NCBI GenBank assembly: GCA_029204225.1
Contig: CM055093.1
Span: 4,122,056-4,186,055 of the forward strand
Source of the DNA: Diphasiastrum complanatum
Lineage: Eukaryota; Streptophyta; Lycopodiopsida; Lycopodiales; Lycopodiaceae
Reading direction: 5' to 3'
Length of the DNA stretch: 64,000 nt
Of this stretch, positions 32,750 to 44,100 are shown one piece after another. The position numbers were made by a program, and so were the translations under genes. The notes under the pieces are model-generated. The model was not told where the DNA came from, ran no database searches, and worked only from the letters and a program-made list of their open reading frames with translations. Every line of letters begins with the position of its first letter. Position 1 is the stretch's first letter.

Positions 32750-33413
32750 GGTTGCATGTTTCCAATTTCAGATCTATGCCTATTATAGTCAAGGAGATCA
32801 AGCCAAGAGTGGCTTATTCTATGGCAAAATCACATATGGATCCATATTTGATGTCTTCTACCAAGACAAAACATCCTACTGAGTTGGAACATTCGGATGT
32901 TCATCTTTCTTTATCAGTAAGCAAGGAAGGTGTTTCTTGCTTTGCATGTACTATTGATGGTTCCACAAGTTACATTTGGCTATGTCTTGTCTCTTCAAGT
33001 TTTATGGTGCATGTGTATGTTCCATCATGCAAAACTTTATGGAGTTATGGAGCTAGAAGGAGTACACTATATGGAGTCTTGTTCAGTTATAAGCCTAAGG
33101 ATGTGTACCTTAGTGTTCTTGAAGATTAATGCTTTGCATGTGGTTTCTTGGAAGGAAAGAAGGATGGAGATCCTAGTCTATGGATCATGGTTGGATGCTT
33201 ATCCACCAAGGAAAGCTACATAGCCTTTACACTTTCTATCTCGAAGGTGTTTGAGCATGGAGAAGTTGTTTATTTTGAAGATCTATTTTCTATCTTGGAA
33301 GTGGTTGAGAGCACAGTATCTCATGATGCATCACAAGTCATTGCTATGGTGAGTAATCAAGTTGTGATGAGGTCGAGGTTTGAGGAGGAGTATCCTCAAC
33401 ATGCATGTCCATG
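32750..33413 (+). pseudogene. Highly diverged copia integrase
   Basis: Residual matches only: HPTELEHSDVHLSLSVSKEG resembles xPLELVHSDVxGP...GG, and CGFLEGKKDGDPS with IMVGCLSTKESYIAF resembles the integrase C-terminal CxFVHVP...DPSSIKxIMVGYSxxKKAYRI. The Asp and Glu catalytic positions are not convincing. I infer old age from this decay. Confidence 0.5.
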
Positions 33414-34140
33414 ATGAGGCCGAGTCCTTGTTGATCTTATTTCATGGAAAAGAAAGGATAAGTGAAGGTGGTATTCATTCTATTCTACTCACCTATGGTT
33501 CTCTTTCTTTTATTGATGATGTACCTTGCTTAGTTGAGACTTGCTTATCTCAAAGATCAAGTAAGACTATTCTAGTTTTAAATGAAGTCTTTAGTTTGGA
33601 GTTAATTCTTGTCATTGGTGACTTGATTATGTTTCCAAAACATCTAGAAAGCAAGATAATGTATCATCATTTGTATGCTCTTAAACTGAGTAAGAGCAAG
33701 TATCAGTTTAGTACTCATAGTTTGAAAAAAAGAGTTTTTTCATGTTTTGAGGCATTTTGTGAATTTCTTTTGAGAGTAAGTGAAACATCCAATGAGGACA
33801 CTTACATCCTTAAGAAAGTATTTAGCCTCAATTTGATCAAGTTTGAGTATGGTTTCAAGATTAGATCCATTTTGGATAAAGTTCATAGTGTTTGGACAAA
33901 TGAAGCTAGTGTGTTGAATCTTGAATACTGCTCATGGTACAATCTTGATCTTTATGATCTTTGTGGTCATTATGAGGATTGGAGGCCTCGGATTTTTCAG
34001 ATTTTGGTGCAGCCAACTTCATGCATGTGGAATTTGCAATCCCAGGATCGACATCAGACATGCAGGAGGTACATTGGCATTGTGGCAGTTTGGTGGAATA
34101 TTTTTCAAAGGCGTTTGGAAAATATTTCTGTCAAAGAGAT
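33414..34140 (+). other. Unassigned open frame between copia remnants
   Basis: A 300-residue frame (33380-34282) crosses this stretch, but its last part is antisense to a minus-strand copia integrase and the middle shows no domain I recognise. It is Leu/Ser-rich. I record it as open sequence, not as a gene. Confidence 0.3.
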
Positions 34141-34144
34141 CTTA

Positions 34145-34689
34145 TCATGGTCCCATCTCTCCATGATAATCCTTAAGGGTGATGATAGGAGAATCCTTTT
34201 GAGAATCTTTGATCATGGCCTCATCAAAGATGTAGTTTTGATTCTCATGGAAAATAACATTCCTACTCTCAATTGTAACTGAGGTAGAGGGAACATAAAT
34301 TCTGTAAGCCTTCTTGTTGGATGAGTATCCAACCATGATCCTTTTGATTGAACTTGGATCATCTCTTTTCCTTGTTTCCAAGGTACATGAACAAAGCAAG
34401 CACATCCAAAAACTCTAAGGTGATCATTTAATTTCTTTGTAAGCTTAGGAACAAAAAGAACATTGGAAAGTGATAGAACGTTAGAAGAAGCAAGTTTTAA
34501 TGGAATGTTGCCAATTTCTTCAATAGAGCATTCATGATCATTTGCAGTATAAATAGATCTTTTCAGTCTTTTATAAGGTACAATAAAGTCAAAAGACTCC
34601 TTTGAACAACACATATGTGAAGAGGATCCACTATCGATGTACCAAGCTCTATCTTTCTTGAAGGGTGCTGAAGAAAAGCTTGACACCAT
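34145..34689 (-). pseudogene. Copia protease to integrase tail
   Basis: The frame starts MVSSFSSAPFKKDRAWYIDS, with WYIDSGSSSHMCCSKESFDF as the protease site (DSG intact), and FVPKLTKKLNDHLRVFGCAC, where the linker is joined directly to the integrase tail. The GAG-pre-integrase and the integrase core are thus deleted. The tail (IKRIMVGYSSNKKAYRIYVP, ESRNVIFHENQ) continues in the overlapping frame to about 34145. Confidence 0.75.
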
Positions 34690-35590
34690 GAGTGATCATT
34701 CTCATCACTTGCAATAAAGTCTTCTTCTTTCTCATTAGAGAGAATTGCTTGTTTGAGTTGATTTTTGTTTTTGAAGCAATTAGAGGCATAGTGCCCCTTC
34801 TTGCCACAAAAGAAACACTTGACTTTTTTCTTCTTGGTCTTTGAAGTAGAAGGATGAGTTGAGTCATCCTCTTCACCATCTTTGTCTCTGTCCTTGGCTT
34901 TATCTTTGTTGAAAACTTGAGAAAACTGGTTCTTGCTCCTACTTTTATGCTTGTCCTTGACAAAGAGAGCTTTGTCACTTCCAATATGCTCGAGTTTGTT
35001 CATCCTAGAAAGTTTGTAACTTTGCCTAGCTTCTTCAGAGATTAGAATTCCTTGAAGAGTTTTCAAATTGGGCAACTCCTCCTTTATGGCAAAGGATTGA
35101 ACAAGATTATCATAGTCTTCTTTTAAGCCATTTAGAATGACTTGTACTAGCTCATCTTGATTGATTGTGACACCAACACAAGCAAGCTCCCTATGAAGAT
35201 CTTTTACTCTCAAAACATAGTTTGATGCACTCTCCTCACTTCTTTGAAAATTTTGAAAAATCTGATTTCTTAGAGTGAGTATTCTAGAAGTGTTCTTAGC
35301 TTCATAGATAGACTTAAGTGCATCCCAAGCTTCTTTAGAAGTGGTGCAAGATCATATTTCTCTTAGAATCTCATTAAAGACATTCACTTTAATGAAGTGT
35401 AGATCCATTCTGCTCTCTTCCTATACTTTGGTATTTCAAGTTGTGCTTGAGGCTCCTCTTCAATACCAAGTACTATGTCCATAACATCCTAGAGTATAAG
35501 AACTGACTCCATCCTAACCTTCCATATTGAATAATTGGAGGTACTTAGTCTTTCACTTGGTTCTAAGAGATATCCTCCTACAAGTGCCAT
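34690..35590 (-). pseudogene. gag: Copia gag with zinc knuckle
   Basis: RVKDLHRELACVGVTINQDE, LNGLKEDYDNLVQSFAIKEE and the knuckle CFFCGKKGHYASNC (about 34775-34816) are visible. The N-terminal capsid part up to about 35590 is present in other frames, with matches such as EAWDALKSIYEAKNTSRILT read through a frameshift. A Lys-rich basic region precedes the knuckle. Confidence 0.75.
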
Positions 35591-36339
35591 ATTGTGAAGA
35601 CTTCTTGTTATTGGACAATTATATGTTTGAGCTTGTTCCAGTTAGACTTGACGTTGCTACTCTCTTTCACTATAGGTATTTTCAAGGGTGTGATTCCTTC
35701 CTAAGTGAAAAACTTACAACTGTATTTGAGATAGATCTCAAATAATCCACAAAACAAGATAATCTAGATCAGTCTCTCAAAATGAATTGAAGAACATAGA
35801 CAAGTTTGGATTCTACTTTTGGCACGTGTTAGATGCTCCAAAAGAAAACACTAATGATTCACAGAAGGCTCAAAAGTGTTCAATAACATTAAACTTTGTC
35901 TTGATCTTGAGTTTCTTGTGTTGGATACTCAAAACAATGGATTAAGAATCAAGCAAGATTGAATCAAATAAAAAAGTGGTCACTCGGATTTTGGACCTCT
36001 CCCTACCCTCTTTAAGAGCTTATAACTCTTGATAGACACATCAGATTGATTTGGGATCAATTACAATGGAAAGTACACTTCATAAGATTTTCATCAAGCT
36101 ATAAGATCCCTATCTTCGGACCAAATATCAAGGAATTAAAGAGGTCTGAAAATCTTTGATTTTCACTCGTGAGGAATTCCAGAATTCTGTACAATTCTGA
36201 TCCGAAGTTCTAGTTTCTATCCTCTTTTATCCAAACACTTTTCAAGAATGGTAAAGAAAAGTGTTAAACTGCTTTTTTGCTTAAATTGGGCTCACAAATT
36301 CTTGAACAATCAGAGATAATAGCATGCAAAGCTTCATTT

Positions 36340-36352
36340 GGCTTTGATACCA
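36340..36352 (-). promoter_or_regulatory. Primer binding site of permuted copia
   Basis: Minus strand TGGTATCAAAGCC, the same variant as at 31016, with the LTR on its 5' side. Confidence 0.75.
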
Positions 36353-37111
36353 TGACAAAATTTTCAGCAAGTTCACACGTGTGGGGAATGATCCTCAAGT
36401 GTGAATGATCTTATTAAGCTTTATGATTAGCACACAAATTGATTCTAGATTGAATATCAAGATCTAGTACAGAATTTAATGGCTTAGTCACAATCTAGCA
36501 TGCTAAGAATCAAAGAATGGTAGCTTTGATAAACAAGACAGAAAAGGTACATGAATTCAATGCATTGTCATTAGCCTCTACTCGGGTTAGAGAGAGAAAG
36601 AGAGAGCAATATTCAAGCAAATGATAGTGTAGATCCAAAATGGCATGGAATAGCTTCAAAGCTTGGTTCTTCATCAAAAATTATGAAAGTGTCTACACAT
36701 ATTTATGGAGTTTGAGGTAGCTCGAGGTAGAACCACATCCATCCAACTTCCATCCACATCTATAAGTGAAAACTAGAGTATTAGTGACATTTGTCACTTC
36801 TCATGCATGCATTTCTACCTACTTTTACCAAGTGTCATATTTTTAACTAGAATTGTACAAATCATCATGCATGTGTCCATTTCACTTTGTGCATGCCTTG
36901 CATGTCACTAAGGATCACTTACAACCATTGCATGTGATATGCCACGAGTTTCTACAAGCCTATTAATGACATTTCTAAGTCTACATTCTATATGCAAGTT
37001 GTATATTACCAACTAGACTTGAAGAACCCATGTAGCTCGAATTCATTCTAGGCCAAATTTGGCATTTTACATTATGAAATGACAAACTCACATAGAAAAA
37101 ACTTTGTGACA
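36353..37111 (-). repeat. Single LTR of permuted copia
   Basis: Plus strand begins TGACAAAA; the outer CA may be at 37110-37111, but a purine run AGGAGGAG on the minus strand at about 37153-37160 suggests that the LTR could extend to about 37152. A TATA-like box (CATAAATATG, minus) is at about 36697. CACACGTGTG is at 36374. Confidence 0.65.
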
Positions 37112-37167
37112 AGCCTAAAGTCAAGATAGATGATTTTTCATTTATGAATACTCCTCCTAAAAATAAT

Positions 37168-38520
37168 CTATGTTGACTTGAACATGGATCTTGGTATTAT
37201 TCCAAGATTGGCTCTATGCTTGATGAAGAAATTTTTGCTCAAAGGTTTGGTGAGCAAATCTGCAATACAAGATGATGTGTCGATGTGCTCCAAGTAGATT
37301 TCCCCTCCAATGAGCTTCTCTCTCACGAAGTGATGTGCAACCTCGATGTGTTTGCTCCTTGCATGAAATATTAGATTGTTGGCAAAGGCTTGTGCTGAAA
37401 TATTGTCACACATGATCATAGGTAGATCATCTTCCTTGATTATCTTTAGCTCCACTAGCAACCTCTTGATCCAAAGCACTTCTTTTGTTGTAGTAGTAAG
37501 TGCCTTATATTCAGCTTCACAAGATGAGAGTGATATGGTATCTTGCTTTTTGGAAAGCCAAGATATCAAATTTCCTCCAAGATATATGACATATGCACTT
37601 GTAGATTTCCGATCTGCTTTATCACTTGCAAAATCCGAGTCAGAATAGCCAACTATGGAAAAATCTTCACTTTTATATAACAAACCATAATCATAGGTTG
37701 AAGATATGTACCTAAGCACCCTTTTGGCCATTTTCCAATGATGAATAGCAGGATTTTGCATAGCTTGGCTCAACTTATGAACACTAAAACTTACATCAGG
37801 CCTAGTTATAGTGAGCCAAATTAAGGAGCCTATAAGACTCCTAAAAAGAGTGATGTCCACGAAGGATCTTTCATCACCTTTGTTAGGGTTTTTTTACAAT
37901 TTGCTCCATAGGGGTATCAATACTCTTACAATCTAGCATATTGAATTTTCTTAACATTGAAAGAGCATACCTAGATTGACAAACAAAAGCTTTCTCATTA
38001 TGGAAGTCAATCTCTAATCCTAATATGTAATATATTTTTCCAAGATCTTGCATCCTGAATTCTTTTCCAAGTGCAATTTTGGTTTCTTCAACTAACCCGA
38101 TACAACTTTCTGTCAGGATAATATCATCAACATAAATGAGAAGAATGACAATATCTCCATCATAAAACTTGACATACAAGGAAGGATCATAGTTACTAAG
38201 ATTAAATCCTAGTGAATCAAGAAAAGTGTTAAGTCGAGAATACCACGATCTTGGAGCTTGCTTTAGTCCATAGAGACTTTTGAAGAGCAAGCAAACTTTG
38301 GTCTTGTCTTGGATGAACCCAAGGGGTTGATCCATATAAATTTCTTCTTCTAGATATCCATTTAAAAATGCATTAGAAACATCTAGTTGAAAAACTTTCC
38401 ATTAGCAATAATTGATACCATCTTTGCAACTGGAGCAAAAGTCTCCTCATAATCAAGTCCATAAACTTGAACAAAACCCTTTGCACAAAGTCTTGCCTTG
38501 TACTTGTTGATTGTGACATC
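37168..38520 (-). pseudogene. pol: Copia reverse transcriptase and RNase H
   Basis: RT from about 38520: NKYKARLCAKGFVQVYGLDY, EETFAPVAKM, then after a stop LDVSNAFLNGYLEEEIYMDQ, SLYGLKQAPRSWYSRLNTFL and catalytic LLIYVDDIILTE. RNase H is a clean 230-residue frame (37168-37860): SLIGSLIWLTITRPDVSFSV, GYSDSDFASDKADRKSTSAY, SLSSCEAEYKALTTTTKEVL, HARSKHIEVAHHFVREKL and the natural end IADLLTKPLSKNFF. Residues upstream of NKYKARL are not RT, so 38520 is a breakpoint. Confidence 0.85.
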
Positions 38521-38619
38521 TTGAGCAATCACTGCATGCAACATGCAAGTCAATACACATGTTCTACACATGTCCAAGTCATCTAGGGAAGTTACATGCA
38601 AGACATGCAAGTACTATTT

Positions 38620-39515
38620 GACACATGCATGTAGTTTTGTAGGTTCATAATTGAGAAATTGACATTTGGCAAAGTAGGTAGGAGTTAGGTGCAAATTCAG
38701 CTTGCAAGCTGTTAGGTGTCAATATGGTAATAGTTTATACTTGATTAGATGTATGGAATGCATTGAATGCAAGGAGTACCACGAATTTTGGCTCTCCTAT
38801 ATATGTACATATCATTCTCATTCATATCTAATGATGAATCAAGTTTTGGTAATGTCATAATGTTAAAATTGGATCTTATGCTAGTTTGCTTGTTTTGATA
38901 TTCTCTCTCTAACTCGAGATTGGTGTCTTCTTCATACATTTTTTTGGTTATGTATTTTCTCTATTTGTGAGAAATTAGTTTTACTTTGATCTGTAGCATT
39001 TTAGATTGTGCTCTAGCCTCAGATCCATTGGTAGATTGCAGGATTGCTCTACAGGTGTTCTTTGTGCCATCACAAAGCATGGTCAAGATCATTCACACAT
39101 TTGTTGTGGTTCCTTACACGTGTGAGTTGCTGGTTTTTTCACAGATGCATCATTGGTCCAATAGAATTAAGAGGTTGTAAATATGAGGTCCAATCATGTT
39201 TGAGTTTGGATTAGCTCATGGATCTACTAGTATCATTATACTTCTCATTTGGTGCTAAGTGATTTTGAGATCAATCAATATTTTGAGTCTGCTTTCTCTC
39301 TCTACCTGAGAGCAATTGATTGAATTCTCTCTCTACCCGAGAGTAGGCCTTTTCCATACTTAGCTTTTTTGAAAGGACAACCTCCCACACGTGTGCTCAA
39401 CTTCAGTGTGCAATCAGAATACGACATATGGTGTGTGAAAATCTTAAAATTTTGGACCTTAATTGGATCTACAATCGATCCACAAGTGGTGCTGGATGCC
39501 AATTAGATAGATCAA
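38620..39515 (+). other. Copia LTR remnants
   Basis: About 39060-39137 repeats the U5 tail seen before 31015 (CATTTGTTGTGGTTCCTTAC). A TATA-like box, CTATATATGTA, is at about 38799. At 39432-39515 the start of another LTR, TGTGAAAATCTTAAAATTTT..., parallels the 25794/29114 LTR for about 80 bp before a new LTR begins. Palindromes with a CACGTG core are at 39117 and 39388. No gene. Confidence 0.55.
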
Positions 39516-40100
39516 TGTTGGGAGTATTCCCAACAAAGTGTAAATAAATAAAATTGTCCAATAAAATGTGTTGCGAGGGCATGGCATCCTGTGCGTCTAA
39601 GCCCATGGCCCAATGAGCACGCGAGCTTAAGTTGCAAATAAAATAAAATAGACTTGAGCCTTTGAATTAAAATAAAACTAGAGGCCCAAAGTCATTTTTA
39701 AACTTAGAGATTACTTTTTAGAGTTGGGTCCAAATTGGGACTCACATGAATCTTGTGAATTTCAATGTACTTGTGGACCCTTGGATCAAGTTGGGTCCAA
39801 GATGAATGGATAGGATCAATGTGAATATTAGCCAATAGGATTTTGGGGCAAGGGCCTTCCCCATTTTATAAAAAGGCACAAAAACTTTTGGTTTTAATCA
39901 TTTTTCAATTGGATAAGAATTGTATGCTATCTCAGAAACTCAATCGAAGTTGGACAGTTATTAAAATCTAGACGCATTCTAGATTGCTTCACCACTCAGA
40001 CTAGTTCCAATGAATCTTAAGTTATTCTAGATTACAACTTAAAGAGTATTAAAATCTAGACACATTCTAGATTGCTTCACCCTAACTTTGGAATGACACT
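39516..40100 (+). mobile_element. LTR of the TGTTGGGAG family, plus orientation
   Basis: Starts TGTTGGGAGTATTCCCAACA, a 20 bp imperfect palindrome, and for about 400 bp matches the reverse complement of the LTRs at 45370-46186 and 50310-51012 (CATGGCATCC, GGGCCTCTAG-type block, ATTTTATAAAAAGGCAC TATA region). After the TATA region the sequence differs. A possible primer site (CTTGGTGCCATG) is near 40105, and a short gag-like start MSSKKSKRSLMIRYG near 40218. Confidence 0.6.
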
Positions 40101-40319
40101 TGGTGCCATGTCTAGAGTAAGGGCATTTTGTGGATTACAATTTCTTTATAGGCATCGTAGGTGAGTTGGATAAGTCTAAAAATTTTCTTGTGAAAAGGAT
40201 TTTTTATAGCAAATCATATGTCTTCCAAGAAAAGTAAACGTTCTCTTATGATTAGGTATGGTTTAAGGATCTGATGAGTTGTGATTGAAAAATCATAATT
40301 CAGATTCTAGTATATGCTT

Positions 40320-41565
40320 GATCAATAGGAGAGGGTTGCGTTCGTGGTGTGGTTATCCCGGATGAATAAATATAATGACACAATTTGGATAGTGATTGGC
40401 CATCTTACAAAATTGGCTACGTTTGTTCGGATAAAAGACCACCATGAAAGCTTTTTGGTTTAGCTCAAGTATTGGTTAAGTATTTGTTTAGACTTTACGG
40501 ATTACCAAGTGATAGTGTGAGCGATCGTTATCCAAAGTTCACCGGTCACTTTTGGTCGGCCGTAGAGTCTGTGCTTGAGTTCTTTTGATCATCCCAAGAT
40601 GGATGGCCAGATGAAAAGGACAAATGAATCAAGAGGAACAAATGCTTCAAGCATATTTTTTTCCGGCAACAATCTCATTGGGAGTGGTATCTGCCCTTGA
40701 TTGAGTATGCCTATAATAGGGTATTGTGTTCTCTTACTATTAAGTACAAGATAAGGATAAGAGGAATTATGATTGACAAATCATAATTCAAATTCTAGTT
40801 TATACTTGATCGTTTAAGAGAAGGGTATCGTGCATGATCAAAAGGTCAAATGTTGTGTGCATATGTCTTTTGATGGCAATCTCCTCGGAGAAGTAATTAT
40901 CCTTGGCGGAGACTGCTTGTAATAGTAGTAAGCCTTTGACTACAGGTTATAGCTCGTTATTGCTTATGTACGGTGTTGAGCCTAGATCACCCATTACGAT
41001 AAAGACTTGTATGATCAAGTTTAAAAAAAGTAGCGGATTTCCTATAAAATATGTAGGATTAGCACGTGAGAATGTCCAAAGTGCCCAAGAACTAAGGATC
41101 GGCATTATGCTAATTTGAAAAGATCATCTCGAGACTTTTAAGTGGAAGATTGGGTGTATTTTATGAATCTCGAAGGATTCTAGTGTAATTCGTATCGGCA
41201 AGCATTACAAATTGTCCGCTAGATATAGTTGATAGTATCGGATCTTGAAAAAGATATGATCCTTAGCTTACCAATTGGACCTCCCGGAAGGAACTCAAGT
41301 GCACTCAGTTTTTCACATAAGCTGACTCCAAAAGAGCATGTTGGTTTTGGAGATCGATTGGACCTATTGGATGAATCATCGGGTGTGTCCCAAGTTGAAA
41401 CAAAAGGATCTTGGATACAAGAACTAAACGATTGAGAAATCATACTAGTTACCGAGATTTTAGTTTGATGGAAGGGTCGCACAGACGATGATTATTCCTA
41501 GGAACAGGACGGAAGCTTGAGAAGGAACTTCCCTAATTTTAAGTTCTGCGAACAAAACTTGAATA
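40320..41565 (+). pseudogene. Chromoviral integrase and chromodomain fossil
   Basis: Matches in broken frames: WIVIGHLTKLATFVRIKD, FRLYGLPSDSVSDRYPKFTG (second Asp), DGQMKRTNES (Glu lost to Lys), CNSSKPLTTGYSSLLLMYGV, and a C-terminal part with SWIQELND, WKGRTDDD and NFPNFKF matching the chromodomain pattern. About 41 bp at 40290 recurs at 40775 (ATCATAATTC...TACTTGATC), flanking the core, so a local duplication is likely. Confidence 0.7.
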
Positions 41566-41577
41566 AGGGGGAAGAAT
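41566..41577 (+). promoter_or_regulatory. Polypurine tract before chromoviral LTR
   Basis: AAGGGGGAAGAA directly before TGTAATGCCC. Confidence 0.75.
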
Positions 41578-42073
41578 GTAATGCCCACGATTGATCTCGA
41601 ACAACTATCCTGCTAGAGGTCAGTAGGCCTACCTTGACCCGCAAGTTATTTATGATTATGAGAGGGGTTTGGGGCCCTCATGTGCATATGGTCATAATTA
41701 ATGGTTGGAGGCCTAAAACGAAAGATGGTGGATTATTACGGATCTTAGTGAGTCATAGGAAAACTGGATGATGTGGCCCAGATAAGTTGCATAGGTGTCA
41801 TGTGAGGTGTCACAGTGCACTACTAGTGGTGCATGGACCTTGGAGGGTATAAGTATACCCATTGGGGTCTCACTAGTGCATGTTTGATTGTGGTGCTAGT
41901 AGCTATATGTTGCTGGTATAACTTCTCTAGCCCTTGTGGGTGATTGATCCATAGCTTGGGGGCTAGATTCGTAAGATCTAGGTTTGGTTGAGTTGGTTTG
42001 TCCACCATCTGATTCCCTTGTGTTGCTTTGATGCGGTTTGCTTGGCTATTAATCCTCGATGGAGGTTGTTATA
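41578..42073 (+). mobile_element. 3' LTR of chromoviral element
   Basis: Starts TGTAATGCCC after the polypurine tract and ends about GTTGTTATA, aligned to the LTR end at 61003. A quasi-palindromic TATA region, GGGTATAAGTATACCC, is at about 41848-41863. The first 390 bp reappear as the reverse complement at 62816-63205. The right edge abuts a copia gag. Confidence 0.75.
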
Positions 42074-42780
42074 ACTCTCTTCCTTGACCTTGTCCTTCTT
42101 CTTTGAATGTGTCTTGCCTTTGCATTGGATGATGAGTGCCTTTTCCTCCTCTTTCTTTGCCCTGAAGTGCCTCATCCTTGCAAGCTTGAGCTCATGCCTA
42201 CACTCCTCGACCACCAACACACCTTGTAGGCTCTCCATGGATGGTAGCTCCCCTTGAATAGCATAGGATCGAACAAGGTTAGAAAAATCTTCATAAAGAC
42301 CATTCAACACAATTTGAACAATTTCAACCTATGCATGCAAGCTCCCTAATCTTTACATGATTTGAGCACTCTCTCCCTTGTTTTGGAAACTTTGGAGAAT
42401 TTGGTTAAAGTGAGAAACCTTGAAGTATTTTTGGATTCATAGATTGCTTGCAAAGTATCTCATGCCTCCTTCGTCGAGATGCAAGCTAATTAGACACACT
42501 CATCTTGATGCAATGCAAAGTCATCCTTGATCTCTTCTTGAATCTAGTGGCCTCTTGTAGGTTTTAAGACTCTTAATCAACCTCACTCACTATGTCAATG
42601 ATATCTTGGAGCACCAAGATGGATTCCATTCTAACTTTCCATGTGGAATAGTTAGATGAAGTCAATTGTTCACTTGCTTTCAATACATATGCCCCTATTA
42701 ATGCCATGAATAGCAAGTACTGATGAGCACCAAGCTCACACGGGCGACATGACTCTAGAAATGAATGTCTGACCTCCAAA
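42074..42780 (-). pseudogene. gag: Copia gag remnant
   Basis: ASEQLTSSNYSTWKVRMESI with LVLQDIIDIVSE (42573-42779) and LNGLYEDFSNLVRSYAIQGE (down from 42310) are Gag core motifs with frameshifts between. The C-terminus is replaced by the chromoviral LTR at 42073. Confidence 0.75.
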
Positions 42781-43380
42781 CAACTAGATTTAATTAATCA
42801 AGATTCAAAATGCTAACAAGATTCACAAAAATCTAGATCACAAATCCTAAAATCAATCTACACGAAAATCTAGTCAATGTGAAATGGATTTAATCAAGAT
42901 CCAACAAACTTGCCAATCAAGACTTGTTTCAAAGCACGCGAAACTCAAATTCACTCACACCTATTAAACTTTCACAAGCTCAAAAACTCCATTCTTTGAG
43001 AGTTGGATTGAAAGTGAAATATTTGACAACAACCTGTGTCATAGACTAACTTTGAGAGAAACTTCCAATTTTGGAGACAACTCTTGAGATATTTCTGCTG
43101 GTTTCTGAAGCAAATGAACTGTACAGAAAACAAATGATTCAATTCATCTTCACACGAAAACTCGCTATTAGAATACACATAAAAAATTAATCTGTTTTCT
43201 CACTGTGTACTTGTTGAGACAAAAGTATTGGAGACCTTTGCAGGTGACAATAGGAGATCTATGCATCCCATATCAAAACTTACTCTGATCAGGGTTAGAG
43301 GGAATCGACATTAGGGTTGTCACCTTGCTCCTCTACCTTGCGAACAAATAGAACCCTTTCCATCAAAGCTAAACATTAGG
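42781..43380. other. Copia leader-like non-coding stretch
   Basis: Follows the copia gag on its 5' side with direct wording similar to other copia leaders here (AATCTAGATCACAAATCC, TCAAGATTCACA). No primer site or LTR edge is recognisable. Confidence 0.35.
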
Positions 43381-43917
43381 CTAAAAGGACATCATCTTGG
43401 TCTCCTCCGTCGGATCTTGCGCGGAGGATCTCTTTCTAGAATGCTCGGAAAACAACTCGGGCATCGAATGCGGGTTCCACTCATCAGCATCCATGCCGCA
43501 AACGAAATACTTGCATACAACGAAATCTTCCAAATCCACCCCAGCTTCCGCTTGCCGTGCCAAAAATGTTGCTCTTCTTCTAATTCCAACTCCTCATCCG
43601 ACTCCTCATCCTCCTCATAGACAATATCCCTCAACACAGACTGTAAACTTTGCCCTATCTCAGAATGTGTGCTTTGCCCCCTGGAAACAGACTGATCTGC
43701 ATCAGGCATTGATTCTTCTACGCATGATTTGTCACACTGAAATACATGCCAGGCTTTTGAATCCCCAATCGGCAAGGCTTTCCCCTTCTCGCCATTTTGT
43801 TCAGAAACAAGAGCATCAGATTCCAGTAGAAAGGAGGACGGGTTTGCAGCAATGGCGCTGCAGGGCCTAAAAGAAGCTAAATCACAACAACTGCTGCTGC
43901 GCTCGTCTTTCATGTCC
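43381..43917 (-). CDS. Unrecognised acidic host-like protein, possible C-terminal membrane segment
   Basis: I do not recognise a family. From Met at about 43915 (MKDERSSSCCDLASFRPCSA) the frame is Ser/Cys-rich, then acidic (YEEDEESDEELELEEEQ), then has a hydrophobic stretch ISLYASISFAAWMLMSG followed by a very Arg-rich end at 43392. A second frame after the acidic block, via a TTTTT run at about 43563, reads as balanced protein (LARQAEAGVDLEDFVVCKYF, then DADEWNPHSMPELFSEHSRK) to a stop at 43381. One of the two C-termini must be a frameshift artefact. G+C is higher than in the neighbouring repeats and no transposon motif is present, hence host-like. No splice evidence was assessed. Confidence 0.4.
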
Positions 43918-43971
43918 TCAAAGACAATGATCTTCGCAAATACTCGCACTGCCAGTCTCGGAACGAAGATG

Positions 43972-44100
43972 CTCTTCTCTGCGAAGGAATGTCTGTTCTC
44001 TGCAAATAAATTGCTGTTATCTGCGAAGAACTGTCTGTTTTCTGCCAATAAAACGACTGTTATCTGCGAAGGAATTGCTCTTCTTTGCGAAGGAAGTATA
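43972..44100. repeat. 21 bp minisatellite, about six units
   Basis: Units of the form CTGTT(C/A)TCTGCGAAGGAATG, one of them 22 bp. The period is a multiple of three, so on the minus strand the units spell seven-residue repeats (LLAENRQ, FFADNSN, LFAENRH, SFAEKSI) in frame with the downstream acidic reading frame. Confidence 0.85.

Larger units (their letters stand above)
31016..34140 (+). mobile_element. Decayed plus-strand Ty1/copia element
   Basis: Primer site, leader, gag, protease and a strongly diverged integrase in plus orientation. No RT or RNase H is found. Its right side is replaced at about 34145 by a minus-strand copia element; an LTR tail of the same family appears at about 39060-39137. 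Confidence 0.65.
34145..38610 (-). mobile_element. Permuted minus-strand copia: pol 3' half - one LTR - gag-integrase
   Basis: Reading the minus strand from 38610: RT, RNase H with its natural end, LTR (inner edge 36353, outer edge 37111-37153), primer site (36340-36352), gag, protease and integrase tail ending near 34145. The order is therefore RT-RH-LTR-PBS-gag-PR-IN, with one LTR in the middle and element ends inside pol. The break points (between integrase tail and RT N-terminus on both sides) nearly complement each other. Confidence 0.7.

Noticed and set aside
34145-39140. An ordinary copia element in correct order
   Set aside because: RT-RNase H lies upstream of gag in the reading direction, with the LTR between them, so the order is permuted.
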